Below are positions 1 through 8,374 of a stretch of DNA of 64,000 nucleotides, one piece after another. The DNA comes from an uncultured Streptococcus sp. (GTDB lineage: Bacteria > Bacillota > Bacilli > Lactobacillales > Streptococcaceae). Both the position numbers and the translations under genes were made by a program. Each line of letters opens with the position of its first letter. The first letter of the stretch is position 1. Under the pieces are notes generated by a model. That model did not search any database, was not told the origin of the DNA, and worked only from the letters and a program-made list of their open reading frames with translations. The stretch covers positions 6,856 through 70,855 of the forward strand of contig CAKPVT010000004.1 of NCBI GenBank assembly GCA_934196125.1, read 5' to 3'.

Positions 1-1
1 T

Positions 2-595
2 CCATATGTTGGTGAGCCTGGTAATTTCACACGTACAGCTAACCGTCGTGACTATGCTTTATCACCATTTGCACCAACAGTGCTTAATAAATTAGCTGAC
101 GCAGGTATTCCGACGTACGGTGTCGGAAAAATCAATGATATTTTCAATGGTTCAGGTATTACAAACGACATGGGGCACAATAAATCAAATATGCACGGTG
201 TTGATACCTTGATTAAGACCTTGCAATTGCCAGAATTTACAAAAGGATTATCATTTACAAACCTTGTTGATTTTGATGCCATGTATGGTCACCGTCGTAA
301 TGCCGCAGGTTACCGTGATTGTCTAGAAGAATTTGACAATCGTTTGCCTGAAATCATGGAAACTATGAAATCAGATGACCTTCTTTTAATCACAGCAGAC
401 CACGGTAATGACCCAACTTACACAGGAACAGACCACACACGTGAATACATTCCATTATTGGCTTACAGCCCATCATTTAAAGGAAATGGTGTCTTACCAG
501 TCGGACATTTTGCTGATATTTCAGCAACAATCGCTGAAAACTTTGGTGTTGAGACAGCTATGATTGGTCAATCTTTCCTAGAAAAATTAGTATAA
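2..595 (+). CDS. deoB: Phosphopentomutase, C-terminal part (gene starts before window)
   Basis: Interconverts ribose-1-phosphate and ribose-5-phosphate (and the deoxy forms) in nucleoside salvage; cytoplasmic metalloenzyme of the alkaline phosphatase superfamily. The frame is open from base 2 and ends in TAA at 593-595. Visible family signs are the metal-binding stretch LLITADHGNDPTYTGTDHTR and, further on, VGHFADISATIAENFGV near the C terminus. About 198 residues of a roughly 400-residue protein are present. It is followed at once by punA (9 nt gap), matching the usual streptococcal deo operon in which DeoB uses the pentose phosphate released by the two phosphorylases downstream. Confidence 0.96.
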   Translation, partial: PYVGEPGNFTRTANRRDYALSPFAPTVLNKLADAGIPTYGVGKINDIFNGSGITNDMGHNKSNMHGVDTLIKTLQLPEFTKGLSFTNLVDFDAMYGHRRNAAGYRDCLEEFDNRLPEIMETMKSDDLLLITADHGNDPTYTGTDHTREYIPLLAYSPSFKGNGVLPVGHFADISATIAENFGVETAMIGQSFLEKLV

Positions 596-604
596 GAGGT
601 GCAT

Positions 605-1417
605 ATGGCAACAATTATTGAAAAAATTGAAGAAGCTCGTCAGTTCTTGGTATCACAAAGTTGTGACGCTCCTGAATTTGGCTTGATTTTAGGGTCAGGT
701 CTTGGCGAACTTGCCGAAGAAATTAAAAATGCTGTTGTAATTCCCTATGAAAAAATTCCTAATTGGGGAAAATCAACAGTAGCAGGACACGCTGGACAAT
801 TGGTTTATGGTGACCTTGGTGAACACAAAGTCATTGCTCTTCAAGGACGTTTTCATTTTTACGAAGGAAATCCAATGGAATTAGTGACTTTCCCAGTTCG
901 TGTCATGAAAGCTCTTGGTTGTAAAGGACTTATCGTGACAAATGCAGCTGGCGGAATTGGCTTTGGTCCAGGAACATTAATGGCAATTTCAGACCATATT
1001 AATATGACAGGGCAGAACCCATTGATTGGTGCGAATCTTGATGACTTTGGACCACGTTTCCCAGATATGTCAGATGCTTATACGGCTGAGTATCGTGATA
1101 CTGCTCACAAAGTCGCTGAAAAAATCGGTATCAAACTTGATGAAGGTGTTTATCTTGGGGTTTCTGGACCATGTTACGAAACACCTGCCGAAATTCGTGC
1201 CTTCCAAACTCTTGGAGCTGATGCGGTTGGGATGTCAACAGTTCCAGAAGTCATCGTTGCTGCTCATTCAGGTTTGAAAGTTTTAGGAATTTCAGCCATC
1301 ACAAACCATGCCGCAGGTTTCCAAAGTTCACTTAATCATGAAGAAGTTGTTGCTGTTACACAACAAATCAAAGAGGATTTTAAAACCCTAGTTAAGGCTG
1401 TCTTGGCAGAATTGTAA
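605..1417 (+). CDS. punA: Purine nucleoside phosphorylase PunA (trimeric type)
   Basis: Cleaves inosine and guanosine with phosphate to the base and ribose-1-phosphate. The 270-residue product has GLILGSGLGELAEEI near the N terminus, the GRFHFYEG stretch, and VTNAAGGIG and GMSTVPEVIVA, all typical of the low-molecular-mass (trimeric) PNP family. I chose the ATG at 605 because GAGGT lies 5 nt upstream; an in-frame GTG at 599 overlaps that ribosome site and would add two residues. It sits in the deo operon between deoB and a glutamine amidotransferase gene. Confidence 0.95.
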   Translation: MATIIEKIEEARQFLVSQSCDAPEFGLILGSGLGELAEEIKNAVVIPYEKIPNWGKSTVAGHAGQLVYGDLGEHKVIALQGRFHFYEGNPMELVTFPVRVMKALGCKGLIVTNAAGGIGFGPGTLMAISDHINMTGQNPLIGANLDDFGPRFPDMSDAYTAEYRDTAHKVAEKIGIKLDEGVYLGVSGPCYETPAEIRAFQTLGADAVGMSTVPEVIVAAHSGLKVLGISAITNHAAGFQSSLNHEEVVAVTQQIKEDFKTLVKAVLAEL

Positions 1418-1468
1418 GTCAATACTAAAACTTAGTATTATCATACTAAAATTAGAAAGTGGTGTCAG

Positions 1469-2173
1469 ATGCGAATTCATTTTATCGTTCACGAAGCTTT
1501 TGCAGCACCAGGTGCTTACTATGATTGGGCTATTAAACGTGGTCATGATGTGACAATGACAAAACTTTACCAAGGCGAAAAATTGCCAAAAGATAGTTCT
1601 GGTATCGACCTACTAATTGTTATGGGTGGACCACAAAGCCCACGAACAACAGTAGCAGAATGTCCTCATTTTGATGCACAGACTGAAATCTCGCTTATCA
1701 AAGAAGCTATTTCACAAGATAAACGAGTTCTTGGTATTTGTTTAGGAGCTCAATTGCTAGGTGAAGCCTACGGAGCATCTGTTGAAAGAAGCCCAGAAAA
1801 AGAAATTGGAAATTATCCAATCACATTAACAGAAGTTGGTTTAGCAAATTGTAATCTTTCGCATATTGGAACATCTGCAATTGTTGGACACTGGCATGGC
1901 GATATGCCTGGTTTGACACCACAAGCCAAAATTCTTGCAACTAGTCAAGGTTGCCCACGACAAATTGTCAAATACAGTAATAAACACTATGCTTTCCAAT
2001 GCCATTTAGAGTTTTCAAAACCATTGATTGAAGCACTTTTGGCAGAAGAAGTTGATTATGATGAACAAGTTAAGACACAGTCATACCTTCAAGCCGCAAA
2101 TGAAATGCTAGCTTATGATTATTCAGAAATGAATCATATTTTAGAGCAATTTTTAGATGCTTTCACAAAATAA
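1469..2173 (+). CDS. Class I glutamine amidotransferase-like protein
   Basis: A 234-residue stand-alone GATase domain. The nucleophile elbow GICLGAQLLG supplies the catalytic Cys (about residue 92), and the CHLEF motif supplies the His and Glu of the triad; the oxyanion region is MGGPQSP. Such proteins resemble the GMP-synthase-like amidotransferase family and are often carried in streptococcal deo/pun regions, but the ammonia acceptor is unknown. Its end overlaps the start of the ClC gene (2157), which implies translational coupling. Function beyond glutamine hydrolysis is not assigned. Confidence 0.85.
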   Translation: MRIHFIVHEAFAAPGAYYDWAIKRGHDVTMTKLYQGEKLPKDSSGIDLLIVMGGPQSPRTTVAECPHFDAQTEISLIKEAISQDKRVLGICLGAQLLGEAYGASVERSPEKEIGNYPITLTEVGLANCNLSHIGTSAIVGHWHGDMPGLTPQAKILATSQGCPRQIVKYSNKHYAFQCHLEFSKPLIEALLAEEVDYDEQVKTQSYLQAANEMLAYDYSEMNHILEQFLDAFTK

Positions 2174-2669
2174 AAGATTTAACTCTAAAGCTTATTGCTT
2201 ACTCTTTGGTACAGCCCTTCTTTTGACTAGTCTAGTAGCAGGAGTAGGCGGTATTTTACTTCATGACTTATTAGAATTGGTTGAATGGATGATTTTTGAT
2301 CATGGGGAAAGTACAGGCGCGCAACCTGTCACAAACCTACAATTTATTATCATCTTATTAGCTGGTATTATTTCAGCGTTTATTTGGTTTGTTTTGCAAG
2401 ATAAAAATCGTCAAATCATTTCAATCAAATCACAGCTAAAAGCTACTGATGACAGCAAACGTCCGATACTTTGGATACACTTGATACATATATTGGATGA
2501 TTAGCAGAAATATAAAGAGTGCGATTTTAATTAATTATTAGGGGAGAAGGAGAATGTGTCCCGAAAACTTTTAGTTGGCTTGGACTGAACGAAGTGAGGG
2601 AAAGGCTACTAAAACGTCGAGGGGCAATGGGAGCGAAGTGCACACTTATCTTTTGAACTTTTATTTTGT

Positions 2670-2701
2670 ATAGGACATTAAAGTATACTTATTTGTCCTA
2701 T
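2670..2701. promoter_or_regulatory. Inverted repeat, possible resolution (res) half-site
   Basis: ATAGGACA at 2670-2677 and TGTCCTAT at 2694-2701 are exact inverted copies separated by 16 nt, and lie about 350 nt upstream of the serine recombinase start. Resolvases of the Tn3/Tn552 type bind dyads of this kind, so this may be a res subsite; the right arm also overlaps the promoter at 2693-2721. Function is inferred. Confidence 0.4.
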
Positions 2702-2721
2702 GATAGAATTTGTAGTACAAT
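2693..2721 (+). promoter_or_regulatory. Sigma-A-type promoter for the insert genes
   Basis: TTGTCC at 2693-2698 and TACAAT at 2716-2721 are separated by 17 nt. It would drive the small membrane protein and the resolvase fragment. Confidence 0.5.
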
Positions 2722-2790
2722 AGATTTAGTATATAGGTCATATAAGTTGGGCATAATAATGTATTGTAATAACTAGAAATGAGGGAATGA

Positions 2791-3051
2791 ATGAAAGTCA
2801 AATTTGGAAAATTATTTGGATGGATTGTCTTAGATATATTTGTGGTTGGAGTAGTTGAGGACTTCAATTTACTTTCTTTTCTTCTTGAAAGTATTACCTA
2901 TAATTTTACTGATTTTTCCTTTTTAGGATTGATTGCTGGAGTGGTAGGGATTGTTTCTTCAATCTGGTTATTTTTAATGGCAGTTTGTTTTATTATTCTC
3001 AGTTGGCAACAATTAAAAAGTTGTTTTCAGAAAAGAGCAGATGATAAATGA
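2791..3051 (+). CDS. Small hydrophobic membrane protein, unknown function
   Basis: An 86-residue product with hydrophobic stretches at about residues 10-33, 43-60 and 55-75 and a basic C-terminal tail (QKRADDK). I do not recognise the family. It is preceded by GAGGGAATGA-type ribosome sequence and its stop overlaps the ATG of the serine recombinase (ATGA at 3048-3051), so the two were an operon on the inserted element. Confidence 0.55.
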   Translation: MKVKFGKLFGWIVLDIFVVGVVEDFNLLSFLLESITYNFTDFSFLGLIAGVVGIVSSIWLFLMAVCFIILSWQQLKSCFQKRADDK

Positions 3052-3257
3052 CTAAAATTGGGTATGTACGTGTTAGTAGCAAAGAACAGAACTTAGTTCG
3101 GCAATTACAAGCGTTATAAGGAATTTCTAAGGTCTTTTCAGACAAATTAAGCGGTCAATCGGTAGAACGTCCACAATTACAAGCTATGCTTAACTATATT
3201 CGTGAAGGGGATATTGTTGTTACTGAATTAGATCGATTAGGACAAGGACAGAATAAT
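3048..3257 (+). pseudogene. Serine recombinase (resolvase/invertase), N-terminal fragment with stop codon
   Basis: Translation begins MTKIGYVRVSSKEQNLVRQL, containing the YxRVSS motif with the catalytic Ser of the resolvase family. A TAA at 3117-3119 interrupts the frame, after which GISKVFSDKLSGQSVERPQL and IREGDIVVTELDRLG continue the resolvase catalytic domain. Homology ends abruptly near 3250, where the ClC gene resumes, so the rest of the catalytic domain and the DNA-binding domain are missing. Inactive remnant. Confidence 0.85.
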
Positions 3258-4169
3258 TTTTTCTTCAAGTGGCTTCAGTCGGAGCTGGTTCGCCTATTGG
3301 TAAAGAAGGTGCGCCACGAGAACTGGGAGTTTTAGGGGGCAGGTCGTATTTCTGACCGAATGACATTGACCTTAAAAGATCGAAGACTTGCTATTGTTTG
3401 TGGGGCATCAGCAGGGTTGGCAGCTGTTTATCAAGTACGATTGCCAGTATCTTTTTTGCTTTTGAAATACTTGGATTAGGGCTGTCATTTTTGAACCTTA
3501 TTTCAGTCTCAAGCACAGCGATTCTAGCTAGTCTTATTGCGGGAACGGTTATTTCAGACACACCACTTTATCATTCAGGACAAGTCGTGCTCGTTGCTAA
3601 AACATGCGGTCTTACAATCCTTCTAGCTATTCTTATCACCCCCTTAGCGCAGCTCTTTCGCCACCTCACTCAAAAGGCTCAAGCCAGCAAAGTGACAACT
3701 AAAAGCATTTTGTGGAAACTCCCCTTAACTTTTTTGCTTCTCGCAAGCTGTTCTCTTTATTTTCCAGAGATTTTGGGAAATGGCGGAGCTATGGCGCAAG
3801 GTGTATTTGATGGTATGACTGTTCAGTATGCTGCTGTGATTGTTGTCGTTAAGGCGTTTGTGGTCTTGCTGACGCTAAAAAATGGCGCATACGGTGGAAC
3901 CTTGACTCCCTCATTTTCAATGGGAGCAGTTCTGGGATTTCTTGGTGCTGTGCTTTGTAGCCAAATCTTTCCAACTATTTCACTAGCCTCAGCTATGCTC
4001 ATCGGCTCAAGTGTATTCTTAGCAATTGCAATGAATGCACCGCTGACAGCGGTAGGCTTAGTTGTCTCATTTACAGGACAAAAGCTTCAAGCCCTGCCAG
4101 TCCTATTAATCGCAGTAGCGCTAGCTATTGTCATCAAAAAACTTATTGAATATATTGAAAGGAAATATT

Positions 4170-4877
4170 ATGTCAATCCATATCGAAGCCAAACAAGGCG
4201 AAATCGCAGATAAAATTTTACTTCCAGGAGACCCACTCCGTGCTAAATTTATCGCAGAAAACTTTTTAGAAGGTGCCATATGTTTTAACAATGTCCGTGG
4301 TATGCTTGGTTTTACAGGGACTTATAAAGGTGAACGTGTCAGCGTTATGGGAACTGGTATGGGAATGCCATCCATCTCTATCTACGCAACTGAATTAATC
4401 CAATCTTACGGCGTTAAAAAATTAATCCGTGTCGGAACAGCTGGCTCACTTAATAAAGATGTTCACGTTCGCGAACTTGTTTTGGCACAAGCAGCAGCAA
4501 CAACATCAAGCATGATTAAAAATGAATGGCCACAATATGATTTTCCACAAATTGCTGATTTCACCTTGCTTGACAAAGCCTACCATATTGCTCAAGACCT
4601 TGGAATAACAACTCACGTTGGCAGCGTGTTATCTGTTGATGCTTTTTATTCAGATTTTGCTGAAAATAATGTCAAACTCGGGCAACTTGGTGTGAAAGCT
4701 GTTGAGATGGAAGCCGCTGCACTTTACTATCTCGCAGCAAAACACGGCGTTCAAGCACTCGGTATCATGACGATTTCTGATAGCCTTGTTGCTGACGAAG
4801 ATACAACCGCTCAAGAACGCCAAATAACTTTCACAGACATGATGAAAGTCGGTCTTGAAACTCTTATTGCAGATTAA
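4170..4877 (+). CDS. deoD: Purine nucleoside phosphorylase DeoD (hexameric type)
   Basis: Phosphorolysis of purine (deoxy)nucleosides. The 235-residue product starts MSIHIEAKQGEIADKILLPG and shows GDPLRAKF, GMGMPS, RVGTAG and VEMEAAALY, the hallmarks of the bacterial hexameric PNP family; ISDSL near the C terminus supplies the catalytic Asp region. The start at 4170 is supported by GAAAGGA at 4156-4162; a longer frame upstream only reads through the ClC gene. It ends TAATG, sharing one base with the next start. Confidence 0.95.
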   Translation: MSIHIEAKQGEIADKILLPGDPLRAKFIAENFLEGAICFNNVRGMLGFTGTYKGERVSVMGTGMGMPSISIYATELIQSYGVKKLIRVGTAGSLNKDVHVRELVLAQAAATTSSMIKNEWPQYDFPQIADFTLLDKAYHIAQDLGITTHVGSVLSVDAFYSDFAENNVKLGQLGVKAVEMEAAALYYLAAKHGVQALGIMTISDSLVADEDTTAQERQITFTDMMKVGLETLIAD

Positions 4878-5653
4878 TGCAAGAAATATATGAAACAATA
4901 GACATCCTTTTAGATGTCTATGCTTATAATCACGCTTGGAAAATAGCAGAGCAGCACAGTGATTTTCCAGCGCAAAGCCGTTATCTTTTAGAAATGTTAA
5001 AAGAGCGTAGGGAACTTAACGTTGACTTTGCTTTTTCACATCCAGCAGAAAATCAAGCAATTTTAGCTAATTATGGCGTTTCACTCATTACCAATGCGTA
5101 TGAGGAAGAACAATTAGCAAATTATATTATGGATTTGGAAGCTAAGGTGAAAAATGGCAATATCATTGATTTTGTCCGCTCTGTTAGTCCAATTCTGTAT
5201 AGGCTCTTTCAACGTCTTGCCAAACGCGAAATTCCAAATTTGGAAAACTATATCCACGATGCTAAAAACGACCAGTATGATACTTGGCTGTTTACAAAAA
5301 TGAAGCAGAGCGACTATGCTATTTTTCATAGGTACCTTGAGATTCGTCGTGATGGCAAAGTGACTTCAAAAGCTTTGGCAGAACTCCTACAATACGGACA
5401 ATTTCCTCAGGAGATTAAACAGTTAATCAGCGAACTTCGTAATTTTGAAAAATCCGTTCGGAATCCCCTAGCCCACCTCATCAAGCCTTTTGACGAAGAA
5501 GAACTACACCGAACAACAAATTTCTCATCCCAAGCCTTTCTAGATAAAATCATTGCCCTTGCTACCTATGCAGGTGTCAAATATAACAAAGAAAAATTCT
5601 ATTTCGACCAAGTTAATGACATTATCAAAAGTGAGTTGAAGAGAAATGGATAG
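4877..5653 (+). CDS. Conserved-looking protein with an Rx4H (HEPN-like) motif; possible orphan RNase
   Basis: A 258-residue, helix-rich cytoplasmic protein with no signal or membrane segment. Near residue 200 it has RNPLAH, an R-x4-H motif in a setting (NFEKSVRNPLAHLI) like the active site of HEPN ribonucleases such as Csm6, although no CARF domain or CRISPR genes are present. It overlaps deoD by one base, so it is co-transcribed with the salvage genes, and is followed by a bidirectional terminator. I cannot name the family with certainty; a structural or non-catalytic HEPN role is equally possible. Confidence 0.7.
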   Translation: MQEIYETIDILLDVYAYNHAWKIAEQHSDFPAQSRYLLEMLKERRELNVDFAFSHPAENQAILANYGVSLITNAYEEEQLANYIMDLEAKVKNGNIIDFVRSVSPILYRLFQRLAKREIPNLENYIHDAKNDQYDTWLFTKMKQSDYAIFHRYLEIRRDGKVTSKALAELLQYGQFPQEIKQLISELRNFEKSVRNPLAHLIKPFDEEELHRTTNFSSQAFLDKIIALATYAGVKYNKEKFYFDQVNDIIKSELKRNG

Positions 5654-5658
5654 AACAT

Positions 5659-5690
5659 AAAAACTCTTGGACAATGTCCAAGAGTTTTTA
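5659..5690. terminator. Bidirectional intrinsic terminator between the deo operon and cpsY
   Basis: Arms AAAAACTCTTGGACA and TGTCCAAGAGTTTTT flank a one-base centre, giving a T-rich tail on both strands. It serves the rightward deo operon and the leftward cpsY gene, whose stop codon is embedded in its end. Confidence 0.85.
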
Positions 5691-6596
5691 GTTATCAAAT
5701 TGTACTTCTTTAAGTAGATAATCGATAAATCGTTCGCCCATTTTTGAAAGGTTAGCTTTTTCGTGGCGAATATAGACAATGTCAATCATATCTTCAACAT
5801 CAAGTGGAATAGAAACAATATTATCACCATTTAGATTGCTATTTAAAATACCTGTAGCGATTGTATAACCGTCGAGTCCAATCAAGAGATTGAAAAGTGT
5901 CGCGCGGTCACTAACGACAATCGATTTCTTGTGGGGAATTTGTGAAAAAATTTCTTCAGAGAAGTAGAAGGAATTATGAATCCCTTGATCGTAGCTAAGG
6001 TAAGGAAATTCTTCCAAATCTTCCATCGTTACCAGTTTTTTGCTTGCAAGAGGATTGTTTTTGCTGACAAAGATATGCGGACGCGTTCTAAAAAGGCTTG
6101 TATAGGTCAGATGATTATCATCGAACATTTTGGTCAAGACATCGTGGTTATAACTATTCAAAAATAAAACACCGACTTCTGAACGAAAATTCTTAACATC
6201 ATCAATGATTTCATACGTTCGTGTTTCACGAAGGAAAAGCTCATAACGTGACATGTCCGTTCCTTCTAAAAGTGAAACAAAAGCATTGACAACGAAAGCA
6301 TAGTGCTGTGAAGACACACTAAAAAGTTCTCGGTTTGTATTTTTGCTCTTATAACGTTCCTCTAAAAGAGCCGTTTGTTCTAAAATTTGGCGAGCATAAG
6401 AAAGAAACTCAACACCATCCTTAGTCAAGGTAATGCCTTTTGGGTTACGGATAAAAATCTCAATCCCCATTTCACGCTCCAAATCGCGTACAGCATTTGA
6501 AAGGCTTGGTTGAGTGATAAAAAGCTGCTTAGCAGCCTCGTTCATGCTCCCTGTTTCTACTATTTTAACGATATAGTGTAATTGTTGTATTCTCAT
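5688..6596 (-). CDS. cpsY: LysR-family regulator CpsY
   Basis: A 302-residue LysR-type regulator with the N-terminal winged helix (MRIQQLHYIVKIVETGSMNE, then AAKQLFITQPSLSNAVRDLE) and a C-terminal effector domain. It is read divergently from cpsA, the position held by cpsY/MtaR in other streptococci, where the family controls capsule and methionine or innate-immunity related genes. The intergenic region (6597-6889) would hold its binding sites. The regulatory target set here is inferred from position. Confidence 0.9.
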   Translation of the reverse strand: MRIQQLHYIVKIVETGSMNEAAKQLFITQPSLSNAVRDLEREMGIEIFIRNPKGITLTKDGVEFLSYARQILEQTALLEERYKSKNTNRELFSVSSQHYAFVVNAFVSLLEGTDMSRYELFLRETRTYEIIDDVKNFRSEVGVLFLNSYNHDVLTKMFDDNHLTYTSLFRTRPHIFVSKNNPLASKKLVTMEDLEEFPYLSYDQGIHNSFYFSEEIFSQIPHKKSIVVSDRATLFNLLIGLDGYTIATGILNSNLNGDNIVSIPLDVEDMIDIVYIRHEKANLSKMGERFIDYLLKEVQFDN

Positions 6597-6664
6597 AAAC
6601 TTAGTTTAGCCTAAAAATGATTTTCCCGCAAGTAGGTACCAGTCTTTTATAAAGAAAACGATTA

Positions 6665-6677
6665 AAAAACGAACATT
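6665..6677 (+). promoter_or_regulatory. PurBox-like motif upstream of cpsA
   Basis: AAAAACGAACATT matches the Gram-positive PurR box AWWWCCGAACWWT at 12 of 13 positions (A for C at position 5). The 12-mer AAAACGAACATT also occurs in front of the UDP-glucose dehydrogenase gene at 22966-22977. An AAAACGA/TCGTTTT dyad (6666-6672, 6680-6686) overlaps it. It could be a PurR site or an operator for the XRE-dehydrogenase fusion. Confidence 0.35.
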
Positions 6678-6780
6678 AGTCGTTTTGTAACATCATTACA
6701 AAATGGGGGTAAAAATACAACATTTTGATTATTAATTTCTTTTCTTTAACAAAGCGCCTATATTGTTTGAAACAAAGCAA

Positions 6781-6794
6781 TGAAACCGTTTGTA
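6781..6794 (+). promoter_or_regulatory. CcpA cre-like site upstream of the capsule promoter
   Basis: TGAAACCGTTTGTA matches the streptococcal cre consensus TGWAARCGYTWNCW at 12 of 14 positions and lies about 30 nt upstream of the -35 box of cpsA. Carbon-source control of capsule transcription would be expected if real. Confidence 0.35.
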
Positions 6795-6821
6795 AACATC
6801 TAGTTTTATAATAATACCGAA

Positions 6822-6850
6822 TTGCAAAAGCATGACAAAAGTGTTAAAAT
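6822..6850 (+). promoter_or_regulatory. Capsule operon promoter
   Basis: TTGCAA (6822-6827) and TAAAAT (6845-6850) with 17-nt spacing, about 40 nt before the cpsA start. It is the likely main promoter for the 14-kb capsule operon, since no terminator is visible until after wzx. Confidence 0.65.
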
Positions 6851-6889
6851 GGGAACGTTAGTAATCCTTATAGAGAGTGGAGATTTATA

Positions 6890-8374
6890 ATGCCTACACA
6901 TTCACGTCATCAAAGACAGCATAAAAATTCCCGTTCATACTCCCGTCTTGATACTAAGACGATAGTGAATAGTATTTTGCTAGTCTTGTATGCTTTACTG
7001 GCAGGAATTGCGACTTTTCTGATGTATTCGCATAACATTCTTGCTTTCCGACACTTCAACATTATTTATACTGCTTTGTTAGTGGTTGTTCTTGTCGTAT
7101 CGTTGGTATTGATAATTCAGAAAAAAGGTAAATTAGTTGTTACTGTCCTTTTGGTCATTTTCTCGATTGTCACAGCTGCTTCGCTTTTTGCATTTAAATC
7201 ATTAATTGATGTAGCAGGCAATCTGAATAAATCAGCCTCATATTCAGAAATTGAGATGAGCGTTGTGGTGCCAGCAGATAGCTCGATTTCAGATGTGATA
7301 GAATTATCAAGCGTTCAAGCACCGACTAATGCTGACGGCAGCAACATTGATGCCTTAATCTCACAAATCAAATCTGATAAAGGTGTTGATTTAGCAACAG
7401 AAACAGTAGCTTCTTATCAAGCCGCCTATGAAAATTTGATTAATGGTTCAAGTCAAGCAATGGTTTTGAACAGTGCTTATTCAAGCTTGCTTGAGCTATC
7501 ATATGATGATTACGAATCAAACTTGAAAACAATTTATACTTATAAAATTAAGAAGAGTGCTTCAAGCGAAGCAAAATCATCTGATGCTAATGTCTTTAAC
7601 ATTTATATCAGTGGTATTGATACCTATGGTTCTATTTCAACCGTTTCACGCTCAGATGTTAATATCATCTTGACTGTTAATATGAATACACACAAGATTT
7701 TGATGACAACAACACCACGTGACTCATATGTTCAAATTCCAGACGGCGGTGCAGATCAATACGATAAACTGACACACGCTGGTATCTATGGTGTTGAAAC
7801 ATCCGAAAAGACACTAGAAAATCTTTATGGTATTGATATTGATTACTATGCTCGTATCAATTTTACATCATTTATGAATTTGATTGATGCCATTGGTGGC
7901 GTAACAGTCTATAATGATCAAGCCTTCACAGCATATGCTAATAGTAACTATTCATTTGAGGTTGGGAATGTTAACTTAAGCTCAGGTGAAGAAGCGCTTG
8001 CTTTTGTTCGTGAACGCTATAGTCTTGATAATGGCGACTACGATCGTGGTAATAATCAAATCAAAGTTATTCAAGCTATTGTTAATAAATTAACATCGTT
8101 AAGTTCAATTTCAAATTACTCAACAATTATTTCTACCTTGCAGGATTCTATTCAAACCGATATGTCATTAGATACAATGATGAGCCTTGCTAATGTTCAG
8201 TTTGATTCAGGTAAGAAATTTACAATTACATCACAAGAAGTAACTGGTACAGGTTCAACAGGAGAATTAACTTCTTATGCCATGCCAACTGCAAGTCTTT
8301 ATATGATTCAGTTGGATGATTCTAGTGTAGCAAGTGCATCACAAGCCATTAAAGATGTTATGGAAGGTAAGTAG
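6890..8374 (+). CDS. cpsA: LytR-CpsA-Psr family capsule attachment/regulatory protein
   Basis: A 494-residue membrane-anchored protein. A short basic cytoplasmic tail is followed by three membrane helices (about residues 26-48, 54-77 and 82-102), an accessory extracellular domain, and the LCP domain from about residue 245 (DVNIILTVNMNTH, TTPRDSYVQIP, DAIGGVTVYND, FVRERYSLDNGDYDRGNNQ) with the conserved Arg and Asp residues that bind polyprenyl pyrophosphate. LCP proteins transfer capsule or wall polymers from the lipid carrier to peptidoglycan. First gene of the capsule operon; stop at 8374 directly abuts cpsB. Confidence 0.95.
   Translation: MPTHSRHQRQHKNSRSYSRLDTKTIVNSILLVLYALLAGIATFLMYSHNILAFRHFNIIYTALLVVVLVVSLVLIIQKKGKLVVTVLLVIFSIVTAASLFAFKSLIDVAGNLNKSASYSEIEMSVVVPADSSISDVIELSSVQAPTNADGSNIDALISQIKSDKGVDLATETVASYQAAYENLINGSSQAMVLNSAYSSLLELSYDDYESNLKTIYTYKIKKSASSEAKSSDANVFNIYISGIDTYGSISTVSRSDVNIILTVNMNTHKILMTTTPRDSYVQIPDGGADQYDKLTHAGIYGVETSEKTLENLYGIDIDYYARINFTSFMNLIDAIGGVTVYNDQAFTAYANSNYSFEVGNVNLSSGEEALAFVRERYSLDNGDYDRGNNQIKVIQAIVNKLTSLSSISNYSTIISTLQDSIQTDMSLDTMMSLANVQFDSGKKFTITSQEVTGTGSTGELTSYAMPTASLYMIQLDDSSVASASQAIKDVMEGK

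Larger units (their letters stand above)
2498..3260 (+). mobile_element. About 0.76-kb resolvase-bearing insert in the ClC gene
   Basis: The boundaries are inferred from where ClC coding stops and resumes. The insert carries a promoter, a dyad resembling a resolvase site, a small membrane-protein gene and the N-terminal third of a serine recombinase. It holds no transposase, so it looks like the end of a larger transposon or plasmid segment left after deletion. I could not see a clear target-site duplication at the joints. Confidence 0.65.
2157..4213 (+). pseudogene. ClC-type chloride channel/transporter, broken by an insert and two frameshifts
   Basis: The N-terminal part (2157 to about 2497) has two hydrophobic segments and stops at LIHIL. 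Homology resumes near 3258 with LQVASVGAGSPIGKEGAPRE, which contains the ClC G-K-E-G-x-P motif, and runs to a stop at 4213. The two halves join in a single sensible protein if 2498-3260 is removed. The second half has two further lesions: a run of five Gs near 3333 that shifts frame, and a missing base near 3436 (reads QVRLPVS where the family has QVPIASIFF). So the gene is dead. Its 3' end overlaps deoD, which keeps its own ribosome site. Confidence 0.85.

Noticed and set aside
1421..1439. Small hairpin AATACTAA/TTAGTATT after punA
   Set aside because: No T-run, and translation of the operon continues; could be a processing site but unsupported.
3398..4213. A separate chloride-channel gene starting at 3398
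   Set aside because: The apparent N terminus is out-of-frame sequence; homology begins in another frame upstream, so it is the tail of a broken gene.
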